From: JAQUYS01 sp964430665
GTDB lineage: Archaea; Nanobdellota; Nanobdellia; Woesearchaeales; SKGA01
NCBI GenBank assembly: GCA_964430665.1
Contig: CAYSFC010000017.1
Span: forward strand, 1-15,116
Direction of reading: 5' to 3'
Length of the DNA: 15,116 nucleotides
The position numbers and the translations under genes are program-made. The notes beneath the pieces were generated by a model. It was not told the DNA's origin. It ran no database searches and was given only the letters and a program-made list of their open reading frames with translations. Every line of letters begins with the position of its first letter. The stretch's first letter is position 1. Shown piece after piece: positions 7,379 to 14,073 of this stretch.

Positions 7379-9520
7379 ATGAGACGATTGAGGTTACTTT
7401 TTATTCTAGTGATTTTTAGTTTATTACTTGTTAGTTCTGTTAGCGCAATGAATTTTAATGTTAATACATTTAGATGTTCTAACTTGAATGGTGGTGATTT
7501 GAAAAATACTCTTATAGATTGGGAAATGTATTACCCTTGTTTATTCTGGGAAGATGTAATAAATGATCCTTATTATTATACAAATACTTTTCATCCAAAT
7601 ATAATAGGTCCTCATTCAGAAACATACGGAGATAGTATGGAATATAGATTTAAAGTAGATGGAAGTTGTCCTTATGGATATAGTCCAGTAACAGGTTATT
7701 CTTTTTGTGAATTAGCTAGTACATTTCCAAGAATTCCTTGCGATACTTTCAGAGAATTAAATAAAGGACATCAAACAAATTACGGAGACTCTCTTTGGGA
7801 TTTATTCAAATCTCCTAGTACATGGAATTACGATGATTTTTATGCAGATTTTATAGAAGCTGTTCCTGTATGTTCTTATTGTGGTGATGGATTTACAGAT
7901 ACAAATAATGACGAAGTTTGTGATTCTGGAAGTTCTTGTGGCGGATATGAATCTTGTCTTTGTAATTGTTTAGGTCCAACTTCACAGTATTGTGGAAATG
8001 GTGTTGTGGAATCTAGTTACGAAGAGTGTGATGGAAATACTGGTTCATGTAGTTCTTACGGATATGATTATGGAACTTTAACTTGTAATAATGATTGTGA
8101 GTGGATTAAAAGTGGTTGTGGTTATTATCCTGAATTAGATTATTTCGAAGATATAACTGTAAATCTATTAGATGGAAGTTATACATTATCTAATTTAATA
8201 AATTATCTTACTGATGAAAATCCTGATTTAGCAATATTTACGGTTAAATATGATGGAACAGCTAATTGTAAAATACAAAATTCAGATGATTTATATTGTA
8301 CTTTTTCTCAAAAAGGAACAAATAAAATCGAGATTACTGTTCAAAATAAGGATGGTTATTCTGATTCTGAAACATTTAATTTAATCGTTTCTGATGAACC
8401 AAATAACGCTCCAGTTTTTGATGAATTAAATGATGTATTCAAAAATTTAGATGACGGAAGTTATACATTACTTAACTTAAGAAATTTTGTAACTTATGAA
8501 AATCTCAATTTATTAACTTTTCAATCAAAAATCATTTCAGGAACAGCGAATTGTCAAATACAAACTTTAGATGATTTATATTGTACTTTTTCTCAAGAAG
8601 GAACAACAAAAATAAATTTAACTGTTGTAGATGGAGAAGGTCAAAAAGATTTTGAAACATTTAATTTAATTGTCTCCGACGGATCTACTGAACCACCAAA
8701 TCCTGCTACAACTTTTGTAAAAAGTACTTGTTCGGCAGTACCTGTTTGTGGAGTAGTTCCAGCATCTAGTCCTTCAGGATATGGTATGGTTGAATTCTGT
8801 GGAGAATGTCATGCTTGTGGTCTTTCAGATGGAATTTGTCCAGAAGATTTTGTTAATGATGGAATTAGAGGAAATTGTACCAAATGTCCAGATCCAGATT
8901 GCACAGTTTATATTAATGGAAGTTTAAGAATTTTTGGAAAACCTGATGCATATGTCCCTTCAGGAATTAAAATTTATGCATTTTATGAATCTGCACCTAA
9001 TGAAGGTGTATATATTGCAACATCAAAAACAAATGGTTTTTATAACGCAACAATTCCAAGTGGAGAAATTACTCTATTAGTTAAAGATCCTTATTGGGAC
9101 AGTCAACCAAAAGAAGTTAATTTAGTTCGAGGAGGAAATTATTCTGATATAAACATTTCAATAATAGAAGGAACTTGTAATGAAGATTGTACAGATTCTT
9201 TTGGAATTTATTGTAGAGCACATTGTAACGGAATAAATGGTTGTAATTACACGGAAGTTTATGGTTATGAACAAGAATACTTAGCAAATCTTTGTGAATA
9301 TACGCCTAAAGGAAACGAAGTTCAACTTTTTGAAAATGACGACAAAATTTACAATTACGTTTGCTGTAATCAAGGAGTTACATCTTTACTGAAACAAAAA
9401 GTTGATGTAGCAAGATTAAACAATCAATTCATCAAAAATTTAAGATCAACAAAAATTCCTATTGTAATAAATGGACAAATCAAACAAATTGTTTTCACAG
9501 TTTGGGATAGAAAAGATTAA
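7379..9520 (+). CDS. Large secreted Cys-rich multidomain protein
   Basis: 713 residues; signal peptide 1-~23 (RLLFILVIFSLLLVSSVSA). Regions in order: a novel Cys/Trp/Tyr-rich N-terminal domain (~24-160); a double Cys-rich module (~164-248) of the DUF4215-like CGNGVVE..EECDG type; two tandem Ig/cadherin-like domains of about 90 residues (~253-435), each with DGSYTL, TANC, DDLYCTFSQ and ETFNLIVSD; a Cys-rich linker (~450-505); a carboxypeptidase-regulatory-like beta domain (~508-583, GSLRIFGKP to NGFYNATIPSG); and a Cys-rich C-terminal domain with a CC pair. There is no C-terminal membrane helix or sorting motif. Many Cys residues suggest a disulfide-stabilised extracellular protein. The function is unknown; attachment or cell-cell contact is a guess. 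It shares the last four bases (TTAA) with the convergent nre gene. Confidence 0.88.
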   Translation: MRRLRLLFILVIFSLLLVSSVSAMNFNVNTFRCSNLNGGDLKNTLIDWEMYYPCLFWEDVINDPYYYTNTFHPNIIGPHSETYGDSMEYRFKVDGSCPYGYSPVTGYSFCELASTFPRIPCDTFRELNKGHQTNYGDSLWDLFKSPSTWNYDDFYADFIEAVPVCSYCGDGFTDTNNDEVCDSGSSCGGYESCLCNCLGPTSQYCGNGVVESSYEECDGNTGSCSSYGYDYGTLTCNNDCEWIKSGCGYYPELDYFEDITVNLLDGSYTLSNLINYLTDENPDLAIFTVKYDGTANCKIQNSDDLYCTFSQKGTNKIEITVQNKDGYSDSETFNLIVSDEPNNAPVFDELNDVFKNLDDGSYTLLNLRNFVTYENLNLLTFQSKIISGTANCQIQTLDDLYCTFSQEGTTKINLTVVDGEGQKDFETFNLIVSDGSTEPPNPATTFVKSTCSAVPVCGVVPASSPSGYGMVEFCGECHACGLSDGICPEDFVNDGIRGNCTKCPDPDCTVYINGSLRIFGKPDAYVPSGIKIYAFYESAPNEGVYIATSKTNGFYNATIPSGEITLLVKDPYWDSQPKEVNLVRGGNYSDINISIIEGTCNEDCTDSFGIYCRAHCNGINGCNYTEVYGYEQEYLANLCEYTPKGNEVQLFENDDKIYNYVCCNQGVTSLLKQKVDVARLNNQFIKNLRSTKIPIVINGQIKQIVFTVWDRKD
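8138..8686 (+). repeat. Recent in-gene duplication of an Ig-like domain
   Basis: Two copies (about 8138-8400 and 8411-8686) encode paralogous domains. The DNA is still nearly identical in places: 8285-8321 and 8570-8606 differ at one base in 37, and both copies carry GGAAGTTATACATTA near their starts. The rest has diverged more, so gene conversion or selection on this segment is possible. Confidence 0.7.
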
Positions 9521-10608
9521 AAAAATCTCTTTAAACTTTTTTGACTTTCTTTTAGAAGTTTACTTTTATCTATTGCTTTTTTTGGATTGTTCATTCCCCA
9601 CTTTTGCAGAAGTTTAAAAATAGTTTCTTTTGCCTTACTTTCATCAACATTTAATTTTTTATTTAAACAAGAACGAACACCTTCTCTAACAACCCAAACA
9701 CCTAAAGGAGTAGTATAGTCATCAGTTATACATCTGAAAACAATAACTTTTGATTGACGTTTTTTCTGCTGTAAATATTGAATTATTGGAAGTCTTGAAG
9801 CATAATAACCTCCTGCAGTTTCAAACGCATACTTTGTTCTGCCTTCAGTGTATTCAAAATCAGAATCTATTACAAAATCATCTGTAGAATTATCTTTTGT
9901 TTTCGGAAAAATTATTTCTATAAATTCATAAGAATATGCTCCTGGAAAAAAACAAATAATGTATTTGTTTCCCAAATAATCTCCATAATGAATCTCAAAA
10001 TTCATTTCAGCATAATCTAAAACTTCTTCATGTGCATGCAAACCAATAATGTCGTCCACTGCCGTTATTGACCATTTCGTTGGAACAAGTTTTGGATTTT
10101 TACCCAAAGTTCCCACAGAAAGAAGTTTTGTTAAATGATATTCATCAATATGTTTTTTAGTTAATTCATTTAATCCATCTTTTGCTTTAATATCTGTATC
10201 ACTAGTTATTTTGTCTATCGCTTTATTTATTTTTACATTCTCAGTTATACGAATACTTTGAAGTTGTCCTGTTGGACCAAAAGGCATGTTAACATTATCT
10301 GTTGTGAAATTAGCTTTCAGATTACTCAATGTAATTTCAGAATCAACTGGGTTTGAACTTTTTGCAACTAATTGTGCTTTGTCTAAAATTTTAGGATTTT
10401 TTATATCTGCATTAGTTGTAGAATTTAAAAGCTGTCTTCTTTTTTGAATGATTGCAGGAATATTTAATTTGTTTTGAATGAAAAATTTAGGATCGTCATT
10501 ATGATTATATTTTTGTGTTAGTAAATATCCTACTCTAACTTTAGGATAGTTATTATGTCCTATGAAAATGTTTGGTGATTTACCTCTAATGGTGTTTTTT
10601 ATTCGCAT
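9517..10608 (-). CDS. Nre-family archaeal DNA repair protein with C-terminal PIP box
   Basis: 363 residues. It matches Nre (NreA/NreB) N- and C-terminal domains through SPNIFIGHNNYPKVRVG, MPFGPTGQLQSIRITEN, LLSVGTLGKNPKLVPTKWSI, TAVDDIIG and AGGYYASRLPIIQYLQQKKRQ. The last eight residues, QKSLKRFF, fit the PCNA-interacting consensus QxxLxxFF; Nre proteins are known to act in DNA damage tolerance through PCNA. Four-Cys zinc-finger segments found at the N-terminus of many members are absent: the protein begins directly at the SPNIFIG region. The ATG at 10608 is preferred over an in-frame TTG at 10611. It lies 20 bases after the winged-helix/nucleotidyltransferase gene with no visible promoter between, so the two are probably co-transcribed. 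Confidence 0.93.
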   Translation of the reverse strand: MRIKNTIRGKSPNIFIGHNNYPKVRVGYLLTQKYNHNDDPKFFIQNKLNIPAIIQKRRQLLNSTTNADIKNPKILDKAQLVAKSSNPVDSEITLSNLKANFTTDNVNMPFGPTGQLQSIRITENVKINKAIDKITSDTDIKAKDGLNELTKKHIDEYHLTKLLSVGTLGKNPKLVPTKWSITAVDDIIGLHAHEEVLDYAEMNFEIHYGDYLGNKYIICFFPGAYSYEFIEIIFPKTKDNSTDDFVIDSDFEYTEGRTKYAFETAGGYYASRLPIIQYLQQKKRQSKVIVFRCITDDYTTPLGVWVVREGVRSCLNKKLNVDESKAKETIFKLLQKWGMNNPKKAIDKSKLLKESQKSLKRFF

Positions 10609-10628
10609 CAATTTTTTTAAAATTTGTA

Positions 10629-11198
10629 TTATTTATTAAATTCTTGTATTTTTGATATCTTAACCTCTAAAAAATTTAAATCTCCTGATATTATATTTCC
10701 TTTCACAATGTTTTGTAAAAGTTCTTTTGGAATTTTTTTTAACGAAGATTTGTTCTTAAATGAAAATAGTTGTATTTTGTGATTTAATATTTTTTCATAT
10801 TTTGCCTGTTCAAGATCTTCATCATCTCCATATATAAATAAATCAATATCACTATTTTTGTGCCAATCCCATCTCGAAAAACTCCCAAACAGAATAATGG
10901 TTTTTGCATTTAAACTCATTAAATGGTTAAGAAAACCACTTTCATAAAGTTTTTTTATTGAAAAAAGTTTTTTTCTATTCTGATATTCTGGGTTTTGATA
11001 ATTACTAATATAATAGGGCATACTACCCTCTTCTTTGATACGTGTTATTAATTTCATTCTTATGAATTCTTTTAACCAACGACTTATTTTGTTATCTGCA
11101 ATGTTAATTAACAATTTTATCTCTTTGAAATGCCAATGTTTTGTAGGTTCTATAAAAAACAATTCCAAAACTTCTTCTTCTTTACTTTTTCTTCCCAT
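10629..11198 (-). CDS. Winged-helix protein fused to a minimal nucleotidyltransferase domain
   Basis: 189 residues. Residues ~1-68 form a winged helix (LELFFIEPTKHWHFKEIKLL, then NKISRWLKEFIRMKLITRIKEEG). Residues ~98-150 hold a minimal nucleotidyltransferase core, ILFGSFSRWDWHKNSDIDLFIYG, with Gly105-Ser106 and the Asp117-x-Asp119 metal pair. The later segment HKIQLFSF lacks an obvious third acidic residue, which I recall is not unusual in archaeal wHTH-NTase proteins. The family is often linked to regulation or toxin-antitoxin modules (MNT with HEPN), but no HEPN partner is adjacent; the downstream gene is nre. The TATA element and inverted repeat just upstream suggest a leaderless, self-regulated transcript. 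Confidence 0.88.
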   Translation of the reverse strand: MGRKSKEEEVLELFFIEPTKHWHFKEIKLLINIADNKISRWLKEFIRMKLITRIKEEGSMPYYISNYQNPEYQNRKKLFSIKKLYESGFLNHLMSLNAKTIILFGSFSRWDWHKNSDIDLFIYGDDEDLEQAKYEKILNHKIQLFSFKNKSSLKKIPKELLQNIVKGNIISGDLNFLEVKISKIQEFNK

Positions 11199-11199
11199 T

Positions 11200-11230
11200 T
11201 ACTTACATTAAAGGTAAGTATTATTTAAAG
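11200..11230 (-). promoter_or_regulatory. TATA box and 7-bp inverted-repeat operator of the winged-helix gene
   Basis: CTTTAAATAA (11230-11221, minus) lies about 25 bases before the ATG at 11198. Between them TACTTAC (11200-11206) and GTAAGTA (11214-11220) form a perfect inverted repeat with a 7-base spacer, covering the expected transcription start. This is the natural place for a dimeric winged-helix repressor, possibly the gene's own product. Confidence 0.5.
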
Positions 11231-11257
11231 ATTTCTATTTTATTGAATAATATTTTG

Positions 11258-11288
11258 TTTATAAGTTTTAGTTGGACTTGTCCAGTGT
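11258..11288. repeat. 31-bp direct repeat, distal copy
   Basis: Identical over 31 bases to 11995-12025. It begins TTTATAAG and contains TTGGACTTGTCCAGTG, in which TGGAC/GTCCA (11273-11277, 11280-11284) are inverted around TT. This copy is not inside a gene. It looks like a detached copy of the last seven codons (stop included) plus 10 downstream bases of the U32 gene. Confidence 0.85.
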
Positions 11289-11297
11289 GTAGAAAAA

Positions 11298-11306
11298 TTT
11301 ATATAT
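11298..11306 (+). promoter_or_regulatory. TATA box of the antitoxin gene
   Basis: TTTATATAT centred near 11302 predicts transcription from about 11328, only a few bases before the ATG at 11332. Confidence 0.55.
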
Positions 11307-11313
11307 TAGTTTA

Positions 11314-11329
11314 TAATACAATTGTATTA
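11314..11329. promoter_or_regulatory. 16-bp perfect palindrome, probable antitoxin operator
   Basis: TAATACAATTGTATTA is a perfect palindrome between the TATA box and the start codon of the RHH gene. RHH antitoxins of VapB type bind such palindromes to repress their own promoter. Confidence 0.6.
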
Positions 11330-11331
11330 CT

Positions 11332-11589
11332 ATGGTAATGGATGTAATTCAAGTTAGATTATCTGAAGGTTTAATTGAAAAAGTAGATGATTTAGTTCAA
11401 ACAGGAATTTACTCTAATCGTTCAGATGTGGTGAGGGATGCTGTTCGTAAATTAGTTCTTTCAAATATTGTTGGAATAATTAAAGAAAAAAATGATTCAG
11501 TCAAAGAAGTAAAAAATATTAGAAAGAAATTGTCGTCAAAGATGAAATCATCCAGAGATTTAAACGAAATTAATAAATTAATTAAGTAA
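11332..11589 (+). CDS. Ribbon-helix-helix antitoxin, VapB-like
   Basis: 85 residues. Residues ~3-45 fit the RHH fold: strand VIQVRLSEG, helix LIEKVDDLVQTG, then YSNRSDVVRDAVRKLV. A charged, Lys-rich tail (~50-85) could wrap the toxin. Two ATGs (11332, 11338) are possible; the first is closest to the predicted transcription start. The partner is the PIN gene on the opposite strand, whose 3' end overlaps this one by 12 bases. Normal VapB genes precede vapC on the same strand, so this layout is unusual. The gene lies inside the segment bounded by the 31-bp repeats, with a palindromic operator just upstream. Confidence 0.85.
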   Translation: MVMDVIQVRLSEGLIEKVDDLVQTGIYSNRSDVVRDAVRKLVLSNIVGIIKEKNDSVKEVKNIRKKLSSKMKSSRDLNEINKLIK

Positions 11590-11973
11590 ATCTTCAGGTT
11601 TATTTACTTTTATTTTCTTTTTTGCAAATTTAATTAAGTCATAATCTCTTGTAATTAAATGAAATTTATTTCTTACACATATTGCAACATGTAAATAATC
11701 GTAAAAACTTAATTTAAAAAAATCTTCGTTTTCGAAGTTCCTTGCTAAGTTATAATCTTCATTTGTAGTTTTAATTAAATCAATATAATCATCTTCTTTA
11801 AAAAAATCTAAAACTATGTTAAATTTATTTTTTAATGTAAATTTCAATTCTTTTAATACTATTGTTGAAACAATTAAATTATTATTTTGAATAATATTGT
11901 ATGCTTGTTTCCAGAATTTCTTTTCCTTTTTAAAAATATTTAACCATATACAAGTATCTAAATAATAAATCAT
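11578..11973 (-). CDS. PIN-domain ribonuclease toxin, VapC-like
   Basis: 131 residues, the usual size for VapC. The acidic active-site set is visible: Asp6 (YYLDTCIWLN), Glu42 (VLKEL), Asp92 (FYDYLHVAI) and Asp110 (LITRDYDL). VapC enzymes are Mg-dependent RNases that cut tRNA or rRNA. The gene converges on the RHH gene, with the last 12 bases shared. Its promoter, CTTATAAATA on the minus strand (12002-11993), lies largely inside repeat copy 2, and its centre is about 25 bases from the ATG, so the mRNA should be leaderless. No operator-like palindrome is obvious here, so antitoxin and toxin may be regulated separately. Confidence 0.87.
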   Translation of the reverse strand: MIYYLDTCIWLNIFKKEKKFWKQAYNIIQNNNLIVSTIVLKELKFTLKNKFNIVLDFFKEDDYIDLIKTTNEDYNLARNFENEDFFKLSFYDYLHVAICVRNKFHLITRDYDLIKFAKKKIKVNKPEDLLN

Positions 11974-11994
11974 AATTTATTTTCGAAAGAAGTA

Positions 11995-12025
11995 TTTATA
12001 AGTTTTAGTTGGACTTGTCCAGTGT
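11995..12025. repeat. 31-bp direct repeat, gene-proximal copy
   Basis: Identical to 11258-11288, 737 bases away in the same orientation. This copy holds the last six sense codons (T-L-D-K-S-N) and stop of the U32 gene plus 10 bases beyond, and its TTTATAAG, read on the minus strand, supplies the vapC TATA box. Inverted TGGAC/GTCCA arms are at 12010-12014 and 12017-12021. Confidence 0.85.
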
Positions 12026-13333
12026 TTTCTGTTTTCCCTTTAATCTTGCAATTGCAAATTCTTCATTTAATGGTTCTTCTAACACTATTTTAAACAAACC
12101 CGCACCAGGATGAATTACATCTATTGGTTGATTGTTTTCATCAGTCATATTTTTCAAAGAAACATTTAAAGATTTAGTTGGTGTGACAATTTCTATCGTG
12201 TCGTCTCTATTCAAATGATTCTTAGCTTTGAATATTGCTTCATTGTTTTTTGTTGATTGTAGAACTCCTGCAAAAATATGTGTTTGTAAATTAGAATTCT
12301 TTTCATACCATTGTGCTTCGTGAGTTAAAGGCGTTGCCAAAAAACCAGGAATGTAACCTCTATTTGAAACAGATTGTAATTCATTTAATGCTTCTTCATA
12401 ATTCGGTTCTTCTCCTTTCTCCAATTTATCCATAACATTTCTATAAGTTCTTGCAACAATTGCAGCATAGTATAAACTTTTATTTCTTCCTTCAACTTTA
12501 AATGAATGAACACCAATTTTAGTTAAATCTTCTATGTAATTAACTGCACAAATATCTCGTGAATTCATAATATATGTTCCGTGTTCATCTTCTTTTATTT
12601 CTGTGAGTTGATTTGGTCTAAGTTTTTCTTCGAGAAAAAATTCACCCTCAATTTCTCTATAATCTTTTGGTTTGTTTCTAAGAGTAAAGTCAGACTGGAC
12701 GTCTGATTCGCTGTTCGCTGATTTCAGAACTTTATATTGCCATCTACAAGATTGTGCGCAAACACCTTGGTTCGCATCACGCTTTGCAAAATAATTCGAT
12801 AGCAAGCAACGTCCAGAATAAGCAATACACATTGCTCCATGAATAAAAACTTCAAATTCTATTTCGGGGTTCTTTTCAATTATTGTTTGAATTTCTTTTA
12901 TTGAAAGTTCTCTTGCAAGAATTATTCTTTTAATTCCTACCTTACCCCAAAACTTTGCACTTGCCCAATTAACATTATTTTGTTGAACGGAAAGATGAAT
13001 TTCTACTTCAGGAAATTTTTCTCTAGTTAACATAATCAAACCAGGATCAGACATAATTAAAGCATCAGGATGTAGTTCAATTATTTTTTCTAAATATTCT
13101 TCAAAGAATTCTAATTTATTGTTGTGAGGATAAATGTTTAGTGTGATATATATGCGCTTATTTTTTTTGTGAGTGTATTCAATTAATTCTTTTGTTTGAT
13201 CTAGATTGAAAGAATTTTCTTTAACTCTTAACGAGAATTGCGGAACTCCTGCATAAAGTGCATCCGCTCCAAAAGCTATTGCATACTTGGCTTTTTCTAA
13301 ATCGCCTGCAGGCATTAATAATTCTGGTTTCAT
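12005..13333 (-). CDS. U32 family protein, YegQ/TrhP-like
   Basis: 442 residues. The U32 signature is exact: EVFIHGAMCIAYSGRCLLS (161-179). Four Cys residues, Cys169, Cys176, Cys192 and Cys196 (GVCAQSCRW), are the expected iron-sulfur ligands. HGTYIMNSRDIC and FKVEGRNKSLYYAA are typical of the YegQ/TrhP group. Characterised bacterial members hydroxylate tRNA U34 (TrhP) or 23S rRNA (RlhA) using prephenate-derived chemistry; 'peptidase' is the historical label. Between CRW and EDEHGTY there are about 49 residues, roughly twice what I expect, and the extra stretch near 204-227 coincides with a GC-rich inverted repeat. The gene starts one base after the DUF2283 stop. It may share that transcript, or use TATATATA near 13373-13380. 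Confidence 0.9.
   Translation of the reverse strand: MKPELLMPAGDLEKAKYAIAFGADALYAGVPQFSLRVKENSFNLDQTKELIEYTHKKNKRIYITLNIYPHNNKLEFFEEYLEKIIELHPDALIMSDPGLIMLTREKFPEVEIHLSVQQNNVNWASAKFWGKVGIKRIILARELSIKEIQTIIEKNPEIEFEVFIHGAMCIAYSGRCLLSNYFAKRDANQGVCAQSCRWQYKVLKSANSESDVQSDFTLRNKPKDYREIEGEFFLEEKLRPNQLTEIKEDEHGTYIMNSRDICAVNYIEDLTKIGVHSFKVEGRNKSLYYAAIVARTYRNVMDKLEKGEEPNYEEALNELQSVSNRGYIPGFLATPLTHEAQWYEKNSNLQTHIFAGVLQSTKNNEAIFKAKNHLNRDDTIEIVTPTKSLNVSLKNMTDENNQPIDVIHPGAGLFKIVLEEPLNEEFAIARLKGKQKTLDKSN
12681..12730. repeat. GC-rich inverted-repeat island inside the U32 gene
   Basis: Inverted arms TCAGAC (12690-12695) and GTCTGA (12701-12706) surround a 5-base centre. Near-repeats TTCGCTG (12707-12713) and TTCGCTG (12714-12720) follow. 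GC is 23 of 50 here, against about 30% around it. It encodes the extra Ser-rich stretch (SANSESDVQSDFTL) absent from the family pattern. It could be a small palindromic element captured in frame. Confidence 0.4.
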
Positions 13334-13334
13334 T

Positions 13335-13676
13335 CTATATTTTTACCGCCGGACTTGATTCGTGTATTGTTGGTATATATATTGGAACTATTATTTGTTC
13401 ATTCGATTGTAAGAGCAAATCAAACTTTATTACAATAAAATTTTTTTTATGCAATATTTCAACTTTGCATTCAATCAATGATTTTAATTTAGTTTTATTA
13501 ATTCCTACAAAAAAATTTGATGCATTTAATACTTCAATTGCCGAGATCTCTTTCTTTGAATCATAATCAATTATTATATCGTCTAATTCAACACTTGCTT
13601 TAGATTTTGATTTTGAATTATATACAAATAAACTATCGTTCTGAGAGTCATAATCAAATTTAAATTTTTTAATCAT
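13335..13676 (-). CDS. DUF2283 protein, probable antitoxin
   Basis: 113 residues. The DUF2283 pattern is clear in the first 55: FDYDSQNDSLFVYN, then VELDDIIIDYDSKKEISAIEVLNASNF. The rest (~56-113) is a less typical extension, ending HESSPAVKI. DUF2283 genes commonly sit beside DUF4258 genes and are predicted antitoxins. The start overlaps the DUF4258 gene by 8 bases, with Shine-Dalgarno GGAGTG (13683-13688, minus) 6 bases before the ATG. The stop (TAG) is followed after one base by the U32 start codon, so the three genes probably form one operon. Confidence 0.8.
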   Translation of the reverse strand: MIKKFKFDYDSQNDSLFVYNSKSKSKASVELDDIIIDYDSKKEISAIEVLNASNFFVGINKTKLKSLIECKVEILHKKNFIVIKFDLLLQSNEQIIVPIYIPTIHESSPAVKI

Positions 13677-14013
13677 TCACTTCACTCCATTTTAATTTAT
13701 TTTCAACTATTTTTTGCCATCGACGATTAATTTTTATAACTGTAATTATTAATACTTTATTTTTTAATAATAGTACGTATCTGTGACATTGTGTTTTACT
13801 ATATTTAAAATAACAATCAAACTTCTCTTCGTTATTATAATTACTCTTCTCCTTTATAGCGTACTCTAATCGTACAGGGTTTATAATATTATCTATTACT
13901 TCTTTTTCATCGATCTGTCTTTGAAACATTCTAATTTGAGCGTGAGGAGTTATGAGGATTTTATCTTTAGAATATTTTTTAAGTTTGTTTATAATTTCGT
14001 TTTTGAAATTCAT
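13669..14013 (-). CDS. DUF4258 protein, probable RelE-like toxin
   Basis: 114 residues. The DUF4258 pattern is present: ITPHAQIRMFQRQIDEKEV (His and Arg of the HxxxRxxxR type), then a beta sheet (FDCYFKYSKTQCHRYVLLL, KVLIITVIKINRRW). The family is placed with RelE/BrnT-type ribonuclease toxins. It is the first gene of the DUF4258-DUF2283-U32 series, toxin before antitoxin. A TATA-like palindrome about 25 bases upstream predicts a leaderless start at the ATG at 14013. Confidence 0.8.
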   Translation of the reverse strand: MNFKNEIINKLKKYSKDKILITPHAQIRMFQRQIDEKEVIDNIINPVRLEYAIKEKSNYNNEEKFDCYFKYSKTQCHRYVLLLKNKVLIITVIKINRRWQKIVENKLKWSEVND

Positions 14014-14031
14014 ATTATTTGTTTATTTATC

Positions 14032-14043
14032 ATATTTAAATAT
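14032..14043 (-). promoter_or_regulatory. TATA element within a 12-bp palindrome, DUF4258/DUF2283 promoter
   Basis: ATATTTAAATAT is a perfect palindrome centred about 25 bases from the ATG at 14013. It could be both TATA box and operator, but its pure A/T makeup means a chance palindrome is likely. Confidence 0.4.
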
Positions 14044-14073
14044 ATTATTTAATTTAATCCGAAAAATATTTTA

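Noticed and set aside
13258..13566. A plus-strand ORF of 102 codons opposite the DUF2283 and U32 genes.
   Set aside because: It mirrors two overlapping genes with clear family motifs; it has no promoter or Shine-Dalgarno and its composition follows the opposite strand.
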